Shown: in pieces, positions 46,738 to 56,587 of the stretch | Position numbering within the stretch: the first letter of the stretch is position 1 | How the letters are laid out: each line of letters begins with the position of its first letter | Source: Selenomonas sputigena | Lineage (GTDB): Bacteria > Bacillota > Negativicutes > Selenomonadales > Selenomonadaceae | Reading direction: 5' to 3' | Assembly (NCBI RefSeq): GCF_026015965.1 | Contig: NZ_CP110383.1 | Location: 1,119,501 to 1,183,500 of the forward strand | Length of the DNA: 64,000 bases | Program-made: the position numbers and the translations under genes | The notes under the pieces: model-generated | Told to the model about the DNA's origin: nothing | The model's database searches: none | The model's input: only the letters and a program-made list of their open reading frames with translations

Positions 46738-48209
46738 AATCGAATTTTATGGACAAGATTCTTGGCAAACTTCGTACTTTGCGGTATCGCGAGCGGATTT
46801 ACGGCATGCACAATCCGCTCACTTATGATTTTCTTCATCACAATCTGCACCATCTCCACGTCCTGCTCTTCCATAGCGCCGATCAACAGGATTTTACACG
46901 CGGGGCAATCCCGCGTCAGCTGCTCGTCTTCATGCTGCCGATCCTGCTCTCGCAGCTCCTGCAGCAGTTCTACACAATTGCGGACACCGCCCTCGTCGGA
47001 CAGGTGCTCGGCGCACAGGCGCTTGCCGCCGTGGGCACGGCGAGCCTCGTCCTATCCGTCATCGTCAATTTCTTTATCGGCTTCTCGGCGGGACTCAGCG
47101 TCCTCGTCTCCCACCTCTACGGGGAAAAGGATTATGCGCGTCTCAGCGCACTCGTACAGAGCATCTTCATCACCGTCGCGTTGTTCGCCGCTCTCTTTAC
47201 GGCGGCCGGCATCATTCTGACCGAGCAGCTGCTCGCGGCACTCTCCACGCCCGCCGAACTCATCCCGGCAGCGAGCCTCTATCTGCGAACCGTGTTCTAC
47301 GGTATGCTTGCACAGCTTCTCTACAATACAGCGAGCGCCATCCTGAGAGCGCTCGGCAATACGACGAGCGCTCTTCATTATCTCGCCGCCGCTGTCGTGC
47401 TCAACATCGCACTCGACGTCGTGCTGCTCATCGTCATTCCCTGCGGAATTGCAGGCGCGGCAACCGCGACCGTCCTCGCGCAATATGCAGCGGCGCTGCT
47501 CGCCCTGTGGAAACTATTCCATCTCCACGGCACATGGAAACTGCGCTTTAGCCGCCCCTTCTTCGCTTTGGGGCATCTCCTGCCCATCCTCAGCACAAGC
47601 ATTCCCGCGGGACTTCAAGCCGTCTTCATGAGCCTTTCCTCCCTCGTCATCCAGACGTACATCAACTCCTTCGGCTACGCGGCGATGGCGGGCATGACTG
47701 TCTATGCACGCATCGAGGGATTCCTCTACTATCCGCTCTTTGCATTCGGCATCGCACTCACAAGTTTCATCGGACAGAATGTCGGTGCACACGACCTTGC
47801 GCGCGTGCGTACAGGGCTTCGCATAAGCCTTCGTCTCGCAGCGGGCGGGGCAATGGGCATGGCGCTCATCGCAGGTCTTGCTGCGCCCGCGCTCATCACC
47901 CTCTTCACCGACGATCCCGCCGTCGCTGCGAATGCGCTTGACGCCGTTTACTACACGTTCCCCTTCTACTGGCTCTACGGCGTCAATCAGATCTACATCG
48001 GCGCGATCCGCGGTTTAGGCAACACCCTCTATCCCATGATGACCGCACTCGCCGCCTACTGCCTCTTTCGCGTCGCATGGTGCTGGGGCTGGGACATGAC
48101 CGGCATCCACTCCATGCACATCGTCTACAGCGCCTACAGCGGCAGCTTCTTCGTCATGACAGGACTGCTGTGGCTCGGCTGCCGAAGAGCGCTGTGTCGC
48201 GTCTCATGA
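46731..48209 (+). CDS. MATE family efflux transporter
   Basis: Na+- or H+-driven multidrug/toxin exporter with 12 predicted membrane segments in 492 residues. The core begins at DFTRGAIPRQLLVFMLPILL and has the family segments QQFYTIADTALVGQ and the symmetric half starting near STSIPAGLQAVFMSLSSLV. About 50 residues before that core are unusual for the family and include a histidine-rich stretch (FLHHNLHHLHVLLFH). The start is uncertain: GTG at 46731 or ATG at 46749, neither with a good ribosome site. It follows corA and the small gene; a bidirectional terminator ends the unit. Confidence 0.85.
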   Translation: MLESNFMDKILGKLRTLRYRERIYGMHNPLTYDFLHHNLHHLHVLLFHSADQQDFTRGAIPRQLLVFMLPILLSQLLQQFYTIADTALVGQVLGAQALAAVGTASLVLSVIVNFFIGFSAGLSVLVSHLYGEKDYARLSALVQSIFITVALFAALFTAAGIILTEQLLAALSTPAELIPAASLYLRTVFYGMLAQLLYNTASAILRALGNTTSALHYLAAAVVLNIALDVVLLIVIPCGIAGAATATVLAQYAAALLALWKLFHLHGTWKLRFSRPFFALGHLLPILSTSIPAGLQAVFMSLSSLVIQTYINSFGYAAMAGMTVYARIEGFLYYPLFAFGIALTSFIGQNVGAHDLARVRTGLRISLRLAAGGAMGMALIAGLAAPALITLFTDDPAVAANALDAVYYTFPFYWLYGVNQIYIGAIRGLGNTLYPMMTALAAYCLFRVAWCWGWDMTGIHSMHIVYSAYSGSFFVMTGLLWLGCRRALCRVS

Positions 48210-48232
48210 AGAGCACCCGCTGCCTTTCTATC

Positions 48233-48279
48233 AAAAAGCAAACAGCCCGACGGATTTTCGTCGGGCTGTTTGCTTTTTG
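48233..48279. terminator. Bidirectional terminator between the MATE gene and addA
   Basis: AAAAAGCAAACAGCCCGACG and its complement around GATTTT, with A and T runs on both sides, between convergent genes. Confidence 0.88.
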
Positions 48280-48309
48280 CCTCCCAGCTCTTGCTACATT
48301 CTCTCTTCC

Positions 48310-51300
48310 CTACAGCTGCACGACACTGCCGTCCTGCAGCAGGTAGAGGCAGCGCTCCGCCACCTTGCGGCCTAGAATTGCTTCCACGGCTTCCGTATAA
48401 ATCTCGATCTGCAGGCGGTACTTCTCTCGCACGGCTGCGGGACGCGTGTTCTTGTCCGTCTTGTAGTCCAAGAGCACGAGTGCACCGGCTTCATCTTCAA
48501 AGAGCACGTCGATGACGCCCTGGACGAAGATCCGCGCCTCGGGTTCGGCCTCGGGGTAAAAGCGGTGCGCTTCGAGGCGGCGGCTGAAGGGAAGCTCGCG
48601 CCAGAGGCGCCGCGCCTTCTTCATGCGCGTGCCGAGCGGCGACTGCAGAAAGGATGCTACGGCGTCGAGACGGACGGCTTTCGCCTGTTCGGGCAGAAGC
48701 AGCTCCTTTTCCACCATCTTCGCCAGCTGCTTTTCCAGACCCTCGCGGCCAGTGTCTCCCGCGAGGTCGATATGCTGCAATACTGCGTGCATAAGAGTGC
48801 CGTATTCCGCCGCAGAAAGTCCCGCCTTTTCCTGCATGAAATCGGGGCGTTTGAATACATTCTTGGAACTGCCGTGCACTTCTTTCAACGGTATATATGC
48901 CTTCTCCTCCGCCGCATCTTCGACGGAGAAGCGACGCTTGAGTTCCGTGACGGAAAGCTTCGCCGGCACGTTATCGACGCCGTGCGGCGCGTACTGCCAA
49001 ACGAGCATCTGCTCGACATCGTCCTTTTCCTCGCTCGCTTCCAAAGGCTCTCTCCTGCGCAGTTTCTCGAATAATTCGTCGTCTTCGGCGACGGCGGCGC
49101 TGACGCTCGCGACAGCAGAGGCCGGCACGATTTCCACCTGCCAGCGCGATTCGTCCTCTCCTTCGGGCGCGACGCGCGTTTCGAGGAGCGCGGCCTTCTC
49201 CCGAAGAGGTGCGCCGTCCGCATGGCGTGCGACGGTCATGCCGAGCCAGTCGAGGAAGGAGTTTGCCGCAAGCGCCGCATGGGCGGGAAGCGCACGCTCC
49301 GTCTGCGTGACGAAAGTGCACCAGCCCTCTGCGCATGCAGCAAGCTTCTTCGTCGAGCCGACGAGGATGAGCTTTTCCCTCGCACGCGTCATCGCCACAT
49401 AGAGGACGCGCAGTTCCTCCGCTTTGCTCTCGCGCTTGATGCGCTCGGCGACCGCCTCCCGCGCAAACGTCGAGTAGCGAAGCGACTTCTCGCGTTCCGT
49501 GCGGTAGAGTCCAAGCCCCAGTTCACGGTGCATGAGGAGGTCCTGCGACGCATCTTGCATGTTGAATTTCGAGCCGAGTCCCGCGACGATGACGACGGGA
49601 AATTCCAGTCCCTTGCTCTTATGAATCGTCATGATGCGCACGACGTCCTCTCCTTCGCCGAGCGTGCGTGCGGCGGAGAGGTCGGTTTCCATCTGCTGCA
49701 TCTTCTCAATGAAGCGCAGGAAGCGGAAGAGTCCGCGAAAGTTCGTCTCTTCATAGTCGCGTGCGCGGTCTGCGAGCATGCGCAGGTTCGCTTGGCGAAG
49801 AAGCCCGCCCGCCATGCCGCCGACGTAGTCGTAGTAGCCCGTGTCACGGTAGATCTGCCAGATGAGTTCGGGCACGCTGACGCGCCGCACAAGGTCGCGC
49901 CAACCTTTGAGAAGCCGCAGGAAGGCATCGACCTTTTCACGCAAAGATGCAGAGAATTTCGCTGCAGGGTCATTGACGACGAGGAGCGCGCCGAAGATGT
50001 CCTCTTCGGGCGCGGCGAGTCGAAGCTCCGCCAACTCGCTGACCGACAGTCCGACGATCGGCGAGCAGAGCGCCGCCGCGAGCGGCACGTCCTGACGCGC
50101 ATTGTCGATGACGGCGAGCACGGCGAGCACGACGCGCACCTCTGTCGCCTGGAAATAGCCGGCATCGAGCGTCGCATACGCGGGAATGTCGGCATCGCGC
50201 AGCGTTTCGAGGAGAATGTCCGCCTTGGTGCGCACAGCACGCAGAAGGATCACGATGTCACGCCAGCGCAGCGGACGATAGCCGTCCTTGTCGGCGACGA
50301 GAGCACCACTCGCCATCAGTTCCCGCACGCGCCGTGCGATGAACGCCGCCTCCAGAGCGAAGCCCTTGAGTTCTTCTTCCTCCTCACCATCCGGCGTCTC
50401 TGAACCGCCATCTGCCACAGCCGAAGTTTCCGCCTTTTCCTCGTCCTCTTCCTCAGGCTCAACAGACGATTCGGCGTCACTCTCGATGATATGCAGCTCA
50501 ACCGCACCCGCAAGGCTCTTTGGCGAATCTTCAGGATAGAGCGCCGCAAAGTGCAGCGCCGCGGCATCGTCGTATGTAAGCTCCATCGCCTCGGGCGTCA
50601 TGAGCTGCGAGAAGATCCAGTTCACAGCCGCAAGCACGCCCGCGCGGCTGCGGTAGTTCTCCGAGAGGTCGATGCGTGCATACTTCTCTCCCAAGGTCGG
50701 ATACTCGCGCTGCTTCTTGAGGAAGAGCTGCGGGTCGGCAAGACGAAAGCGATAGATGCTCTGCTTGACGTCGCCGACAGCAAAGAGGTTGTCATCACGC
50801 GCGACGAGGGAGAGAATCGCCTCCTGCACGCCGTTCGTGTCCTGATACTCGTCAACCATGACTTCCTCATACTTCTCGCGCAGGGCGAGCGCCTGCGCCG
50901 AGGGGCGAAGCTCTCCCTCCGATACATCCTTGTCGCAGAGGACGGCGAGCGCGAAATGCTCCAAGTCGTTGAAATCGACGACGCCGCGCTCCTTCTTCGC
51001 CGCCTGAAAAGAGACGGTGAAATCCTTGACGACGTCGACGATGGCATGAGCCATGCCTGAAAGAGCGCGAAGATCGTCGAGAAGCTCCTCTTCCGTCGCA
51101 TGAAAATACGTGTTCCTGAGCTTTTTGATACGCTGTTTCACGCGATCACGCGGCTGCGTAAAGAGACGCTTCGCCTCCTCCTTTTCCTCCTCGTCCATGC
51201 CTTTGGGGAAGCTCATCCTCGCATGAGCATACGAAGAGAACGCCTGGCGCAGTCTTTCCCAATCCCTTGCCGCCAAGGCGTCGAGCAGGTCTTTAAGGAT

Positions 51301-52065
51301 TTTCTCGTCCCCCTCCAATGCAGCATGGCACGTCTCATAGCCGAGCGCCGCCGCCTTCTCGACGAGCCGCTCAATAGCGGCGAGACCGGCAGCAAGCTCA
51401 AAGGAAATCTGCGCGAGCACGGACTGCGCCCACGGCGTATCGAGAAGACGCTGCTGCTCTGCGAGGTCGAAGCTCTCGGCGAGCGAATCGAGCCAGCGCG
51501 AGGGAAAGGGCTGACTGCACGAAAAGGCATAGAGGCGCAATACCATGGCATAGAGAGCTTCATCGCCGTGCTCCGTACCGTAAGCGGCGGCAAAGGAAAG
51601 GAAATCCTCCTGTGCTTCGTCATACTTTTTTTCAAAGACTTCTTCGAGCGCATCCTGCTGCAACAGACGCCTCTCCTGCTCGTTTGCAAGACGAAACTTC
51701 GGATCGAGGTCGATGACGGAAAAGTTGCGCCGAATGACGTTCTGGCAGAAGGCGTGAAGCGTCGAAATCGAGGCGTTGGAAAGGAGCGCCAGCTGGCGCT
51801 CAAGTTTCGGCGACGCCGTGCCCTTGGCGATTTCCTGCGCGAGAGCCGCTTCGATGCGCTCGCGCATCTCGGCGGCAGCGGCGTTCGTGAAGGTGACGAC
51901 GAGAAGGCGATCGACGTCCGTCTCCCCTTGCAGGATGCGGCGGATGATGCGCTCGACGAGCACCGAGGTCTTGCCCGATCCGGCGGCCGCCGCGACGAGC
52001 AGATTCTTGCCCCTTTCCTCGATCGCCCGTAGCTGTGCCGCAGACCATTTGCGTGCGTCGCTCAT
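48310..52065 (-). CDS. addA: Helicase-nuclease subunit AddA
   Basis: 1251-residue subunit of the AddAB recombination nuclease, the Firmicutes counterpart of RecBCD. It has UvrD-type helicase motifs (Walker A AAAAGSGKTSVLVERII, VVTFTNAAAAEMRERIE, VDEYQDTNGVQEAIL, TIHKSKGLEFPVV) and a C-terminal PD-(D/E)xK nuclease motif (LVLLDYKTDKN). A long acidic insert lies in the middle. The ATG at 52065 has AGGAGG upstream and overlaps the addB stop (ATGA). Confidence 0.96.
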   Translation of the reverse strand: MSDARKWSAAQLRAIEERGKNLLVAAAAGSGKTSVLVERIIRRILQGETDVDRLLVVTFTNAAAAEMRERIEAALAQEIAKGTASPKLERQLALLSNASISTLHAFCQNVIRRNFSVIDLDPKFRLANEQERRLLQQDALEEVFEKKYDEAQEDFLSFAAAYGTEHGDEALYAMVLRLYAFSCSQPFPSRWLDSLAESFDLAEQQRLLDTPWAQSVLAQISFELAAGLAAIERLVEKAAALGYETCHAALEGDEKILKDLLDALAARDWERLRQAFSSYAHARMSFPKGMDEEEKEEAKRLFTQPRDRVKQRIKKLRNTYFHATEEELLDDLRALSGMAHAIVDVVKDFTVSFQAAKKERGVVDFNDLEHFALAVLCDKDVSEGELRPSAQALALREKYEEVMVDEYQDTNGVQEAILSLVARDDNLFAVGDVKQSIYRFRLADPQLFLKKQREYPTLGEKYARIDLSENYRSRAGVLAAVNWIFSQLMTPEAMELTYDDAAALHFAALYPEDSPKSLAGAVELHIIESDAESSVEPEEEDEEKAETSAVADGGSETPDGEEEEELKGFALEAAFIARRVRELMASGALVADKDGYRPLRWRDIVILLRAVRTKADILLETLRDADIPAYATLDAGYFQATEVRVVLAVLAVIDNARQDVPLAAALCSPIVGLSVSELAELRLAAPEEDIFGALLVVNDPAAKFSASLREKVDAFLRLLKGWRDLVRRVSVPELIWQIYRDTGYYDYVGGMAGGLLRQANLRMLADRARDYEETNFRGLFRFLRFIEKMQQMETDLSAARTLGEGEDVVRIMTIHKSKGLEFPVVIVAGLGSKFNMQDASQDLLMHRELGLGLYRTEREKSLRYSTFAREAVAERIKRESKAEELRVLYVAMTRAREKLILVGSTKKLAACAEGWCTFVTQTERALPAHAALAANSFLDWLGMTVARHADGAPLREKAALLETRVAPEGEDESRWQVEIVPASAVASVSAAVAEDDELFEKLRRREPLEASEEKDDVEQMLVWQYAPHGVDNVPAKLSVTELKRRFSVEDAAEEKAYIPLKEVHGSSKNVFKRPDFMQEKAGLSAAEYGTLMHAVLQHIDLAGDTGREGLEKQLAKMVEKELLLPEQAKAVRLDAVASFLQSPLGTRMKKARRLWRELPFSRRLEAHRFYPEAEPEARIFVQGVIDVLFEDEAGALVLLDYKTDKNTRPAAVREKYRLQIEIYTEAVEAILGRKVAERCLYLLQDGSVVQL

Positions 52066-55000
52066 TCGGCATCCTCCTGTCCTTTCAATTCCATGCTGTC
52101 CATCAATTCTGCATCCTCGTGGCTTTGCAGCCGCCGATAGGAAAAGCCCGGCACGAGCGGGTCGAAGCCGCAGACGGCGATGTACGGGCAGAAGCGGCAT
52201 GCCGTCCTGTCCTTGAGGCGGTACGGCAGGGCGCGCACCTCGCCCGAGAGGATCTGCCTTCCCGTATCCTTGAGAATGTAGGCGATGTAGTCGAGCAGGA
52301 TGGCGAACTCCTCTTCCGTCTTGACGTAATCGAGCTTCCGTTTGTCGATCTCGCCTTTCTTCGTCAAGGCGACCTTCGTGAAGCTGAAGGTGCTGTCGAG
52401 TGCGCGTATGACGTCGGCGTCCGCGAGCACCCAGCCGGGCATCTTGAGCTGCCCCTGCAGAAGCTTCTTCGCCTCTGCCTCATCGATGCGATGGGGCGCT
52501 GTGACGAGCGGATTCTTCAAGAAGCAGTAGAGCATCGCTGCGGGCAGAAGTTCCTTTTCCTCGGTGTGCGCGAGGAGGTTTCTGGCGACGAGCAGATAGG
52601 TCAGAAGCTGCAGCCTCAGACCGTAGTACACCTCGACGAGGTTGATGTATGCCGCGCCCGTCTTGTAGTCGAGAATGAGGAAGTAGCGCCCCGCCTCGTC
52701 CATGTCGATGCGGTCGATCTGTCCGGTGATTTCGAGCGAAGAGCCGTCAGCGAGCGCATACGTCAGCGGCGGCAGGCTGCCCGCACCGCGTCCGAAGGAA
52801 CGCTCGAAGGCGACGGGGCGGAACTCGCTGGCCGCATCGAGTTCGATGAGGCGCACGAGCGCCTTTTTCGCCGTCTCCTCGATGCGCACGAGGAGATTCT
52901 CGTACTGCTTCGAGCTCAGGAGGATTTCATTCTGCAGCCGTGGCGCAAGCAGGCCAAGGATCTCATGCAGGATCTCGCCGCACTCCTCTTCACCTACGTC
53001 GCGCCAGCGTCTGCCGTCCTTTTTCAGCCGCTCGCCAAATTCGCGCAGAGCCGCATGAAGCAGCACACCGAGGTCGAGCGTGCGAAAGCCATGCGCGGGG
53101 CGCTCCGCCAGATGCAGGCCATAGCGTGCAAAGTGCTGGAAAGGACAGGCGCGAAATGACTCAAAGCGCGTGACGCTGCCGCGCAGCCGGCGATTCTTCG
53201 TGTAGAGCGCCGCCGCCAGCTCCTTGGGCAGAAGCTCCGCCGCAGCATGCGAAAATATGCCCTGCAGCACTTTCTGCAGGACAATGCTCATCTTTTTCTC
53301 CCCCAACGCCCAGTTGTAGACGTCGCACCAAAAAGGCTCAAGCGTCCCCTTCTCGCGGTAGCTGCGCAGCGCCGCCGCCAGAGCCGTCACCGCCTGACGA
53401 CCGCCCGCAAAGAGGCGGCGCTCCGCCCCCTCCAACGGAACGGTCTGCAAAGAGACGGCAGGCAGGACGGTGCGGATCTGCCCGAGCAGAGAGGCGGGCA
53501 GGAGAGCCTTTCCCTCCGTATCGGCGAGAGCATAGGAAACCCACAGATAGTCACGCGCTTCCGTGAATCCTTTGTAGAGCAGGAATCTCTCGTTGAAACT
53601 TCCCTCGACGGAGCCTTGCGGAAGCTCCAGCCCGGCCTCCTTCAAATGCAGCCGGTCAGCATCGGAGAGCAGCCCCTTCTCCTGGCTGCGGCGCGGCATG
53701 ACGCCCTCGTTCGCGCCGAGAATGTAGATGGCACGTGCATTTTCTACACTGTTCCGGTCGAAATCGGCGACGGTCACATAGTCGAGTCCCGGCGGAATCA
53801 AGGAAATCTGCAGGGCGTCAAGCCCGTCGCCCAAGACGTCCTCAAATTCGCGCACCTTGATCGTCTCGTCGCCGCTCGTCTCTGCCATCTGTTCCAACAG
53901 GGAGATGACGTCGTCCCAGATTTGACGATGCTCGCGCGACTCAGCGAGGCGACCCGCCTTCTCGGCCTCGTCCGCCCACCGCTCCAACGTCTGCGGCACG
54001 TCGAGCGCGAGCAGCAGACGATAGAGCGCCTCAGCATAGCCGCGCACCGTCGATGCCGCCTTCACCTGCGCCGCAAACTCCTGCAGGGGCTCTGCCACGG
54101 CGCGGCGGCAGGAATTGATCTGACAAAGGCGCTCCGCTTCCTTCTGCGTCGCGCCCTCTTCTTCCTCGTCCAGACTGCGGCGGCGATGCCAATGCCAATC
54201 CTCTTCCATCGTCCAGCGCGAGCCGCGAATGCCGAATTCCAGCACATAATTTTCAAGCAGGTCGATCTGACCGCGCGTCTTTTTGAAAAAGCCCGTCTTC
54301 AGTGCGCGGAACATGGCATCGTAGCGCCAGCCGCGCAGCACCTCGAAGGCCGAGCGCACGAGCTCGGCGAGCGGATGATGGACGCCCTCACGCTTGTTGT
54401 CGCGAAAGTACGGGATGCCGCAGTCCTCAAGCGTCAGAGCGAGCATGTCGCCGTAGGCAGCCTCGTCGCGCGTCAAGATGGCGATGTCGCGCCAGCGCAG
54501 TCCCTTCTCGCGGCACAGGCGCACGATGTCAGCAGCAGCCGCCTCCATTTCCAGCCGCCTCGTCGCCGCCTCGACGAGCGCGACGCCCGCCGCCCCTGCC
54601 TGCGGTACGAGAGGGAAGGAAAACGCCGTGCGCTCGATGGCGGCGAGCACATCGCTTTGAAAGCGCCGCCTCTCCTCCAAGCTGCGCACGCGCACGGGAA
54701 TCTGCATCTCCTGCGCCAACCGCCGCAGCTGCTGCAAGGTCTGCGCCTGCCGATAGAAGAGGCTGCCCTCGCGCTGCATGGCCGCCTCATCCGTCGGATC
54801 GAACGTCAGCGTGATATGCACATTCTTCGCTTTTTGGAAGAGCGCCGCAAGAATCTTTCTTTCCTGCGGATTGAAGAAGGAGAAGCCGTCAACCCATACC
54901 TCCGCCCCCTCCAAAAGGCGCGAGGAAGGAATCTTCTCGGCAAGCGCGTCGAGCATGTCGCCCGTATCGTTGTAGCGCCCCGCCATCTTCTCTCTGTAGC

Positions 55001-55496
55001 GGCTGTAGATGAGCGCGAGATCCGCGAGCTTCCGGCACAGATCATCGTCAGCGAGCGCAGATTCCGCCTGCATCAAGGCGTCGCTGTCGATGCCGTAGCT
55101 GCGCATCTCCTCCATAGCTCTTTCCAGCGTCTCTGTAAAGCCGCGCTGCTTCGCCGCACGCGCGAATGCCTGCAGGCTCTCTCCTTCTTCGGCGAGGATG
55201 CGTTTCAGCAGCAGCCGTCTGCCCACGCTCGTGATGCGTGCGGCTGCCGCACCGCCCGTCTCCTGCAGTACATGACGCGCGAAGCGCTTGAAGCCGAACA
55301 CGAGACCGCGCACAAATCCCTCGCCCGCACCCGCCATCATAGCGGCGAGGCGGCGCTCTGCACGATACGTCGCATGTTCGGGCAGGAGAAGCACGAGGGC
55401 GCTGCCCATAGGCTCTGCCTTCATGCGCTCTGCCATGCTGGAGAGGCAGGCGTGCGTCTTTCCCGTTCCCGCACGCCCCAGGATGAACTCGATCAT
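52062..55496 (-). CDS. addB: Helicase-nuclease subunit AddB
   Basis: 1144-residue partner of AddA with an N-terminal P-loop (ILGRAGTGKTHACL), a degenerate helicase core and a C-terminal nuclease domain (FLILDYKTGAAYINLV). Cysteines of the family's [4Fe-4S] staple are present at FRACPFQHFARYG and in CRFCPYIAVC near the end. The ATG at 55496 has AGGGAG 5 bases upstream; the longer upstream frame lies in the terminator. It is translationally coupled to addA. Confidence 0.95.
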   Translation of the reverse strand: MIEFILGRAGTGKTHACLSSMAERMKAEPMGSALVLLLPEHATYRAERRLAAMMAGAGEGFVRGLVFGFKRFARHVLQETGGAAAARITSVGRRLLLKRILAEEGESLQAFARAAKQRGFTETLERAMEEMRSYGIDSDALMQAESALADDDLCRKLADLALIYSRYREKMAGRYNDTGDMLDALAEKIPSSRLLEGAEVWVDGFSFFNPQERKILAALFQKAKNVHITLTFDPTDEAAMQREGSLFYRQAQTLQQLRRLAQEMQIPVRVRSLEERRRFQSDVLAAIERTAFSFPLVPQAGAAGVALVEAATRRLEMEAAAADIVRLCREKGLRWRDIAILTRDEAAYGDMLALTLEDCGIPYFRDNKREGVHHPLAELVRSAFEVLRGWRYDAMFRALKTGFFKKTRGQIDLLENYVLEFGIRGSRWTMEEDWHWHRRRSLDEEEEGATQKEAERLCQINSCRRAVAEPLQEFAAQVKAASTVRGYAEALYRLLLALDVPQTLERWADEAEKAGRLAESREHRQIWDDVISLLEQMAETSGDETIKVREFEDVLGDGLDALQISLIPPGLDYVTVADFDRNSVENARAIYILGANEGVMPRRSQEKGLLSDADRLHLKEAGLELPQGSVEGSFNERFLLYKGFTEARDYLWVSYALADTEGKALLPASLLGQIRTVLPAVSLQTVPLEGAERRLFAGGRQAVTALAAALRSYREKGTLEPFWCDVYNWALGEKKMSIVLQKVLQGIFSHAAAELLPKELAAALYTKNRRLRGSVTRFESFRACPFQHFARYGLHLAERPAHGFRTLDLGVLLHAALREFGERLKKDGRRWRDVGEEECGEILHEILGLLAPRLQNEILLSSKQYENLLVRIEETAKKALVRLIELDAASEFRPVAFERSFGRGAGSLPPLTYALADGSSLEITGQIDRIDMDEAGRYFLILDYKTGAAYINLVEVYYGLRLQLLTYLLVARNLLAHTEEKELLPAAMLYCFLKNPLVTAPHRIDEAEAKKLLQGQLKMPGWVLADADVIRALDSTFSFTKVALTKKGEIDKRKLDYVKTEEEFAILLDYIAYILKDTGRQILSGEVRALPYRLKDRTACRFCPYIAVCGFDPLVPGFSYRRLQSHEDAELMDSMELKGQEDAE

Positions 55497-55528
55497 ATCT
55501 TCTCCCTCGTTTCCCATTCGTGCCAAAG

Positions 55529-55568
55529 AAAAATGCCGCGCGGCATAAAAGATGCCCGCGGCATTTTT
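55529..55568 (-). terminator. Terminator after the PaaK-like gene
   Basis: On the minus strand, AAATGCCGCG...CGCGGCATTT is followed by TTTTTC. It lies between the PaaK-like stop and the addB start. Confidence 0.82.
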
Positions 55569-55582
55569 GTCATATAAACGGC

Positions 55583-56551
55583 TCAGCGCGTCAAGCCGAA
55601 CGGCGTCGCAAGGCGCACGAAGGCACGTCCGCAGCCGCACGGCTCGTCAAGCCGCATGACCGCCTGTCCCGTGCGATAGCGTATGAGCGGCATCGCCTCT
55701 GCAGCGAGCATCGTGACGACAAGCTCACCCATGCGTCCAGGCTCGTGAATGACTTTCGCGCCACTGAACTCAATGAGCTCCGTGTAGCAGTAATCCTCCT
55801 GCACATGATGCCCCTGCCCCTTGCCGCACGGATAAAAAAGGCCCGCCGTTCCCAGCTCCGTCGAAGCGAAGAGGTCATGCACCTCAGTCTGCAGCCGATC
55901 CGAGATATGGCGTCTCATCGGATTCGAGATCGCCTCGTTCAGACAGACGACCGTCTTGATCGGCAAGGTCGACGGCTCGATGTTTTTCATCTGCGCGTGC
56001 ACGATGAGCTGCATGACGAGCGGCTGGCTCGCCAAGAGCGTATCCATACCCGTCAGGCGCACGAGTTCGACCGCCGACTGCATGTCCTCGCCGAGCAGCA
56101 CGGTCGTCGCGCCGATCACCTCCGCCGCCATCTGCAAATCGAGCAGCCGTCCGTCCGACATGTCGCCGAGAATGCCGACGACAGAAGCGCGATAGACGCC
56201 CGTCGCTGCGAGAGCACGCGTCAACATGTCGACGTTTCTCGCAATGTCGCCGTTCGTATACATCTTGACGACAGCGCCCGTATGATTGCGGCAACTGATG
56301 CGCAGGACACCACTCAAAGGAAGCGTGAGGAAATCGAACGGCGATGTCGCGAGGATGTCGGGCAGAGAAGTGAACGGCAATTTCTCGATGTCTTCCAGCT
56401 TCTCAATCTGCGACGCGCAGCCGTTTGCAAACTTCGTGCGGTAAAAGGCGCTCTTCTCACTCGCCCAAGAAACCGCCTTCTTCAGGCGCACAAGCTGCAA
56501 ATCCCGCAAATCATCACGGCTCATGCACTCGATCTTCTCGTTTGCAAACAC
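55583..56551 (-). CDS. Shortened PaaK-like adenylate-forming protein
   Basis: 322 residues related to phenylacetate-CoA ligase: the N-terminal KAVSWASEKSAFYRTKFA, LPFTSLPDILATSPFDFLTL, and the late GELVVTMLAAEAMPLIRYRTG with CGCGRAFVRL. Normal members have about 430 residues. Here the nucleotide loop SSGTTGKP is replaced by CRNHTGAVVK, and the chain ends straight after the CGCGR motif, so the C-terminal lid domain is missing. The gene looks intact otherwise (no frameshift or stop in the homologous part). It may be a non-catalytic binding protein or an enzyme with an altered mechanism. It is 37 bases after cheR. Confidence 0.75.
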   Translation of the reverse strand: MFANEKIECMSRDDLRDLQLVRLKKAVSWASEKSAFYRTKFANGCASQIEKLEDIEKLPFTSLPDILATSPFDFLTLPLSGVLRISCRNHTGAVVKMYTNGDIARNVDMLTRALAATGVYRASVVGILGDMSDGRLLDLQMAAEVIGATTVLLGEDMQSAVELVRLTGMDTLLASQPLVMQLIVHAQMKNIEPSTLPIKTVVCLNEAISNPMRRHISDRLQTEVHDLFASTELGTAGLFYPCGKGQGHHVQEDYCYTELIEFSGAKVIHEPGRMGELVVTMLAAEAMPLIRYRTGQAVMRLDEPCGCGRAFVRLATPFGLTR

Positions 56552-56587
56552 CTGCCCCGCCCCCTTTCCTCAAAGATGCCGCCTCGC

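Noticed and set aside
53247-55577. A 776-codon plus-strand frame opposite addB
   Set aside because: Antisense shadow of addB with low-complexity R/A/L/H composition and no motif.
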